Source: Clostridia bacterium
GTDB taxonomy: Bacteria > Bacillota > Clostridia > Oscillospirales > Acutalibacteraceae
Length of the DNA stretch: 64,000 bases
Assembly: GCA_024404025.1 (NCBI GenBank)
Contig: JAKSQP010000007.1
Coordinates: forward strand, 44,542 to 108,541
Reading direction: 5' to 3'
The notes beneath the pieces were generated by a model. That model was not told the DNA's origin. It was given only the letters and a program-made list of their open reading frames with translations, and ran no database searches. How positions within the stretch are numbered: position 1 is the first letter of the stretch; each line of letters begins with the position of its first letter. The position numbers and the translations under genes were made by a program. Positions 60,072 to 64,000 of this stretch are shown in pieces.

Positions 60072-61634
60072 ATGATAAAAGGATTTCAAAGCGAAAAATT
60101 CAACTGTCTGTTTCCGACGGAATATAACATTTTTATTGAAAAATCAGACACCGAAGAAACCCGCCGATGCGAAAAAACTCACAGAGTCACGGACGAAAAA
60201 TATATTCTCGAAATTTCGGCTGACGAAATAAAAATTCTGTGCAGCGGAAAAAAGAGCGCATTCTATGCCCTCTGCGACATAAAAGAAAGATTTGCGAACG
60301 GCAAACCCCAAACCGGCAGATTCGTTTGCTCCCCTTCATTCAGAATAAGGGGATATATTGAGGGTTTTTACGGCGAACCCTGGACCTTTGAAAAACGCCT
60401 TTCCGTTATGAAGCTTATGGCGGAAAACAGAATGAATACCGTTTATTACGCTCCGAAGGATGATGATTATCACCGTGACCTCTGGCGTGAAAAATATCCG
60501 CCGGATGCGCTTGAAAAGCTCGCCGGGCTTGTTGAATTCGCCGGAAAAAACTATATGGATTTTCATTGGTGCATCGCACCGGGTCTTTCGATAAAATATT
60601 CGGATGAAAATGAATTTTCGCTTCTCGTTGAAAAAACAAAACAGCTCTGCTCAATCGGGATCCGCAATTTCGGTCTGCTTCTCGATGACATCAGCAGCGA
60701 GCTTGTTTTTGAGGAAGACAAAGAAAAATATTCCGAAACCGTCAACGCACATATTGACCTGATCGAAAGATACTATGCCGCATTAAAAGAAATCGACGCC
60801 GGAATCAGCCTCACGGTCTGCCCCACTCTCTATCACGGAAGCGGAACGGAATATTATATTTCAAAGCTCGGCAAGGACATTTCGCCGGAAATCAATATTT
60901 TCTGGACGGGCAGAGATATATGTTCAAGAGAACTGACCTCCTTTGAAGCTCTGAAATTCATTGAAGGTACAAATCATAAACCGCTCTATTGGGACAATTA
61001 TCCCGTCAACGACTGTGCGATGTTCAACGAAATGCATCTTTCCCCGATAATCAACAGGGATCCCGACCTGTGGAAATATTCGGCGGGCATAATTTCCAAC
61101 TGCATGGAATATGCCGAATGCTCAAAAATCCCGCTCATCACCTTTGCCGATTATCTCTGGGACAGCGAAAATTACAACTATGATTCTTCCTGGAAAAAGG
61201 CGATCGGTCAGGTTATCGGCAGAGAAAATGTTGAATCGTTTATGCCGTTTGCCGACCATCTGCGCACCTCCTGCCTCAAGGATGAAAATTCGGCGGAATT
61301 CTTCGCCGCAGTCGGCAGAATGGAAACGGAATTCAGAAACGGCAATAAATCCGGACTCTATTCGATCATGCGCACCCTTTCGGAGAAAATGAACATCAGC
61401 CGTGAACTTCTTAAAAAAGATATTCCCCTCTTTGCGGAGCTTTCAAAATGGATCAAAAAATTCAACATTGCCTGCGAGCTCATAAATAAAGTCATTCAGC
61501 TTGAAAACGGCGCAGATGAAAAGCTGCTTGCGGAAATTGATTCTCTTGCCGGAGAATATGAATCAAATCCCGCCCGCCTGACCGAAGACATAAATATCAG
61601 AGCAGAGGTCAGAAAGCTCGCAAAACTCAATTAA
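60072..61634 (+). CDS. Beta-N-acetylglucosaminidase family protein, GH84
   Basis: A 520-residue enzyme without signal peptide. The GH84 catalytic domain starts near residue 90: RIRGYIEGFYGEPWTFEKRL, NTVYYAPKDDDYHRDLWRE, HWCIAPGLSIKYSDE, and the catalytic Asp pair Asp205-Asp206 in FGLLLDDISSE. LYWDNYPVND is typical. The first 88 residues are the usual small N-terminal alpha/beta domain; the last 120 are helical. It removes GlcNAc from O-GlcNAc proteins, mucin-type or other GlcNAc glycans by a substrate-assisted mechanism. It is divergent from the GNAT-kinase-SIS operon and overlaps the convergent ceramidase-like gene by eight bases. Confidence 0.92.
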   Translation: MIKGFQSEKFNCLFPTEYNIFIEKSDTEETRRCEKTHRVTDEKYILEISADEIKILCSGKKSAFYALCDIKERFANGKPQTGRFVCSPSFRIRGYIEGFYGEPWTFEKRLSVMKLMAENRMNTVYYAPKDDDYHRDLWREKYPPDALEKLAGLVEFAGKNYMDFHWCIAPGLSIKYSDENEFSLLVEKTKQLCSIGIRNFGLLLDDISSELVFEEDKEKYSETVNAHIDLIERYYAALKEIDAGISLTVCPTLYHGSGTEYYISKLGKDISPEINIFWTGRDICSRELTSFEALKFIEGTNHKPLYWDNYPVNDCAMFNEMHLSPIINRDPDLWKYSAGIISNCMEYAECSKIPLITFADYLWDSENYNYDSSWKKAIGQVIGRENVESFMPFADHLRTSCLKDENSAEFFAAVGRMETEFRNGNKSGLYSIMRTLSEKMNISRELLKKDIPLFAELSKWIKKFNIACELINKVIQLENGADEKLLAEIDSLAGEYESNPARLTEDINIRAEVRKLAKLN

Positions 61635-63096
61635 ATAATTTTTTCTTGTTTTCAACATCCGCCTGAATTGCTTCAAAGCAGGCGGATATTGTTTTTGCCG
61701 TGTCGGGTCCGAGAGAATTCGTTTCTTCATAGTGGCGGCGTCCGAGAGCATCCCTGCCGTTTTCGGCGTAAGGAAGCGTTTCGTGAAGAAGAAAATCATT
61801 CGGCGGAATAACATAACCGATTTCGTCATTGGCAAGCCCGATAAACATCACATCTGAGCCTGCGGTTTCAACAAGCGGAACGGGATTTGACGAGGGAGCA
61901 AGTCCGGTTGCGCATTCATCCGCTTCAAGATAGCCGCCGTAAGCAAGCTCCGGAAAAAGCTCACACGGAAGCATAAGGATCTTAAATCCGTCAATTTCAA
62001 AATACGAAAGCTCGCTTTTAAGCACATAGCCCGTCGGGCTTTCCGAAGAGCAATACGAATCCGCTTTCATTATATGCGCCTTTGCGGCAAGCATAAGCAC
62101 CGTGTTGTCCGCCTTGAAATAACATTCACGCCTTGCGAATGAAATATCGGGCTTCAGCTCGGCCTCATCTTTTATATCCATTGCATAGCCGGCAAGCTTT
62201 CTGCCGATTCGCTTCGTGCTTTCGGCAAAATCGCCGCCTGCATCCCGGATCTCCTTTTCATCGGGGATCTCCATGCTTATCATTCCTCCGATGCAGCCGA
62301 CGCAGTAAAGCACATCCGCATTTGCTTCTTCGCTTATTCTTTCTCTCATATATCCCGGAAAATCGGCGCTGACTCTTGAGTTGCAGCCCTGGAGGGATTC
62401 GGAATGCGAGGCAAAATTCAGAAGCCATGTTTCTCTGCCGCCGTTTTCGGGAACAAAGCGAAGACGGGTGAGCGTTTTTGAATAAACAACCGGAAGCCTT
62501 ATATCCTCCTGCATATCCTCAACCTCAACGCTTCCCTTGAAAAGCCTGCCGTTCTGTCTTTTTTCGTATGCTTTTTTTACGCAGTCAACAACCGTATTGA
62601 AAATGAATTCCATATAATCGTGGTCTCTGCCCGTGAACGGAAGAGGTCCCCAGATCCCCATGGTGTCGATTCCGGCATGGTTATGGGTACTGACTACATT
62701 AATGCTTCTGCAATGCGAAATAAATGCAAATTCACGCAGCCTTTTTCTGATCGTATTAACATCCCTGCTGAGCATACCGACATCATCAATCGAAACGATA
62801 ACTATTCCGCCTCTGCCGGAATTATCGTCAAGCCAGAGAGCGTGAACATAAGGCTTATCAAGGAATCCCTCTGCGGGATTATTTTCGCCGTAACCGGCAA
62901 CATAATATTTCTTCTTTCCGAAATCAGCCGGAAGAATATCCGCCTTTGCAAAGCCGCAGGAAAACCTTCCGCCGAGTGCATTCGGAATAAAATCAAACTC
63001 CTTTATTTCCGGCTTCGGAAGATTTTCTCCCGAGCGCAGCGCACGTTTTTTTAAAACATATCTAAAACCCTTGAGAGCATAAGCGAGTGCATTCAT
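61627..63096 (-). CDS. Second ceramidase-like protein (cytoplasmic or weakly anchored)
   Basis: A 489-residue protein of the same superfamily as the 55824 gene: IVIVSIDDVGMLSRD, VVSTHNHAGIDTMG (metal-binding His), NFASHSESLQGCNSRVSADFPGYM, VGCIGGMISME, GLANDEIGYVIPPNDF. It lacks a cleavable signal peptide, unlike its paralogue; the first 30 residues are a short amphipathic stretch. The ATG at 63096 is favoured (GGAG nine bases before). Stop codons overlap with GH84 (convergent, eight bases). Two paralogues flank one amino-sugar locus, so both may act on the same class of N-acylated substrate. Reaction uncertain. Confidence 0.8.
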   Translation of the reverse strand: MNALAYALKGFRYVLKKRALRSGENLPKPEIKEFDFIPNALGGRFSCGFAKADILPADFGKKKYYVAGYGENNPAEGFLDKPYVHALWLDDNSGRGGIVIVSIDDVGMLSRDVNTIRKRLREFAFISHCRSINVVSTHNHAGIDTMGIWGPLPFTGRDHDYMEFIFNTVVDCVKKAYEKRQNGRLFKGSVEVEDMQEDIRLPVVYSKTLTRLRFVPENGGRETWLLNFASHSESLQGCNSRVSADFPGYMRERISEEANADVLYCVGCIGGMISMEIPDEKEIRDAGGDFAESTKRIGRKLAGYAMDIKDEAELKPDISFARRECYFKADNTVLMLAAKAHIMKADSYCSSESPTGYVLKSELSYFEIDGFKILMLPCELFPELAYGGYLEADECATGLAPSSNPVPLVETAGSDVMFIGLANDEIGYVIPPNDFLLHETLPYAENGRDALGRRHYEETNSLGPDTAKTISACFEAIQADVENKKKLFN

Positions 63097-63314
63097 TTCC
63101 GGCATCTCCGTTTCGTTTTTATTATTTTCATACTATATTATTTCTTTCAAAAAATCAAGCGGTTTTTCTTATAAAATCCGTTCATAGAGGCTGCCGTTCA
63201 TAACCGGGTTTCCGAAAGGCGGTAATTCGTAAAAAATAAACATTTTCTGTTGAAATCGAAAATATAATATGCCGTAATTTCGTCTCAATCTTTCAGAAAC
63301 AGGAGAATTAATGA

Positions 63315-63946
63315 ATGCTGGATATTCATTGCCACGTTGCATACGGCTGCGATGACGGAGCCGAAAGCCTTGAAGCTGCGCTCACAATGATTGAGCTTGC
63401 GGCTAAATGCGGCACAAAGGGCATTGCCGTTACGCCTCATTCCAACATTCCCGGCTCCTATGAAAACTTTTTCAGGGACGGCATATCCGATAAAATCTCA
63501 ACTCTTCGCCGATTGACATAAGAAAAAGGCCTCGGCATTCAGCTTTTCAGCGGCCAGAAAATTTTTCTGACGGATAATGTTATTCCGCTTCTTGAGAGCG
63601 GAAAGCTCATTACTCTCAACGGCTCAAAATATCCGCTGGTTGAATTCGATTTTGCCGAAAGGCAGGAATCCGCAATTTTAAAGTTAAAACGCCTTGTTGC
63701 CGCAGGATATATTCCCGTTATTGCTCATCCCGAAAGATACGGCTTCGTTATTGAGGACGACAGCGCCCCTCTTATGCTGAAAAGCATCGGCTGCGTGCTT
63801 CAGATAAACAAGGGAAGCATTGAGGGCCATTTCGGAGAAGTGCCGCAAAGAGCAGCCCGTAATATGCTCAGGCACCGGCTTGCGGACATTGCGGCAAGCG
63901 ACACTCACGGGCCGTACATAAGAACACCGGATATGAGAAGCGCGCA
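63315..63946 (+). pseudogene. Broken CpsB/CapC-type PHP tyrosine phosphatase gene
   Basis: The frame shows a PHP-type metal-dependent phosphatase of the CpsB/YwqE class: MLDIHCHVAYGCDDGAES, IAVTPHSN, then a TAA stop at 63519-63521. After it the same frame goes on without shift: EKGLGIQLFSGQKIFLTDN, VIAHPERYGF, LQINKGSIEGHFG, ASDTHG. The family needs both halves. One base change (for example CAA to TAA) explains the stop. The 3' end is then cut at about 63946 by an intron-like sequence just after DMRSA, in the expected C-terminal region. AGGAG nine bases before the ATG at 63315 is a normal site. CpsB proteins dephosphorylate the tyrosine kinase that controls capsule or exopolysaccharide assembly. 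Confidence 0.8.
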
Positions 63947-64000
63947 ATCGAGTAGGAGGCTACCCATTAATTGAGTAGCCGACCTCTCACACCACCGTGC
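63947..64000 (-). mobile_element. 3' end of a group II intron (runs out of window)
   Basis: Read on the minus strand, the last 54 bases carry GGTGGTGTGAGAGGTCGG, then a hairpin GGCTAC/GTAGCC (63958-63963 with 63975-63980) and CTCCTACTCGAT. This series matches what I know as domain V/VI and the 3' splice end of Clostridial group II introns that end ...CTACTCGAT. The intron would be inserted in antisense to the PHP gene; the rest, with any reverse-transcriptase ORF, is outside the window. Confidence 0.6.

Noticed and set aside
1..64000. CRISPR arrays, tRNA or rRNA genes, prophage
   Set aside because: No direct-repeat arrays with spacers, no cloverleaf-like sequences with a TTCRA loop, and no phage structural genes were seen on reading both strands.

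Overview
The window looks like the chromosome of an anaerobic, Gram-positive, gut-type member of the Clostridia (Oscillospiraceae/Ruminococcaceae-like). The reasons are a complete Rnf ferredoxin:NAD+ oxidoreductase operon, the Clostridial gene order M24 peptidase - efp - CD1247-type protein, a T-box leader, many lipoproteins with Firmicutes lipoboxes, strong AGGAGG ribosome binding sites, and a large set of glycan-degrading enzymes. No tRNA, rRNA, CRISPR array or prophage was seen.

Layout. 1-3700: the 3' end of argS, a repeat-rich spacer with a MITE-like element and palindromic repeats, and two divergent metallophosphoesterases. 3700-10700 (minus): apbE, a NusG-II protein, a Gx transporter and rnfCDGEAB, one tight operon. 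10700-15200 (minus): a 42-residue Cys/Gly-rich membrane peptide and an ECF sigma/anti-sigma operon with three further membrane or lipoprotein genes. 15200-24600 (minus): housekeeping genes (CD1247-type, efp, M24 and M18 peptidases, a TsaC-CoaE fusion, prfA, DUF951), a CAP lipoprotein, DUF6171 and a GH51 arabinofuranosidase. 24700-26440 (minus): trpB2 behind a tRNA-Trp T-box. 26500-34300 (plus): a GPH-type sugar symporter, a lipoprotein, and a five-gene branched-chain amino-acid-type ABC operon. 34350-40700: a secreted GH13 divergent from GH130, a beta-helix/GNAT fusion and DUF2130. 40700-46050 (minus): argC-argJ-argB-argD plus a peptidase-E-like gene, preceded by an ArgR box and interrupted by a second MITE-like element. 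46050-54700 (minus): GH36, an MFS/GPH transporter coupled to an LRR membrane protein, and a 1102-residue secreted BspA-like LRR protein. 54800-63100: GH16, then an amino-sugar locus (GH84, GNAT, BadF-type sugar kinase, SIS protein) with two ceramidase-like proteins. 63300-64000: a CpsB-type PHP phosphatase gene broken by an in-frame stop and then by what looks like the 3' end of a group II intron.

How the genes fit together: energy conservation through Rnf (with ApbE attaching flavin), amino-acid supply (Trp salvage, Arg synthesis, Liv uptake), and harvest of host or plant glycans (arabinan, mannosides, alpha-glucans, galactosides, beta-glucans, GlcNAc conjugates). The least ordinary items are the beta-helix/GNAT fusion protein, the TsaC-CoaE fusion, the GH84/OGA-like GNAT neighbourhood, the peptidase-E homologue with Cys at the nucleophile position, the two MITE-like elements, and the intron-broken PHP gene.
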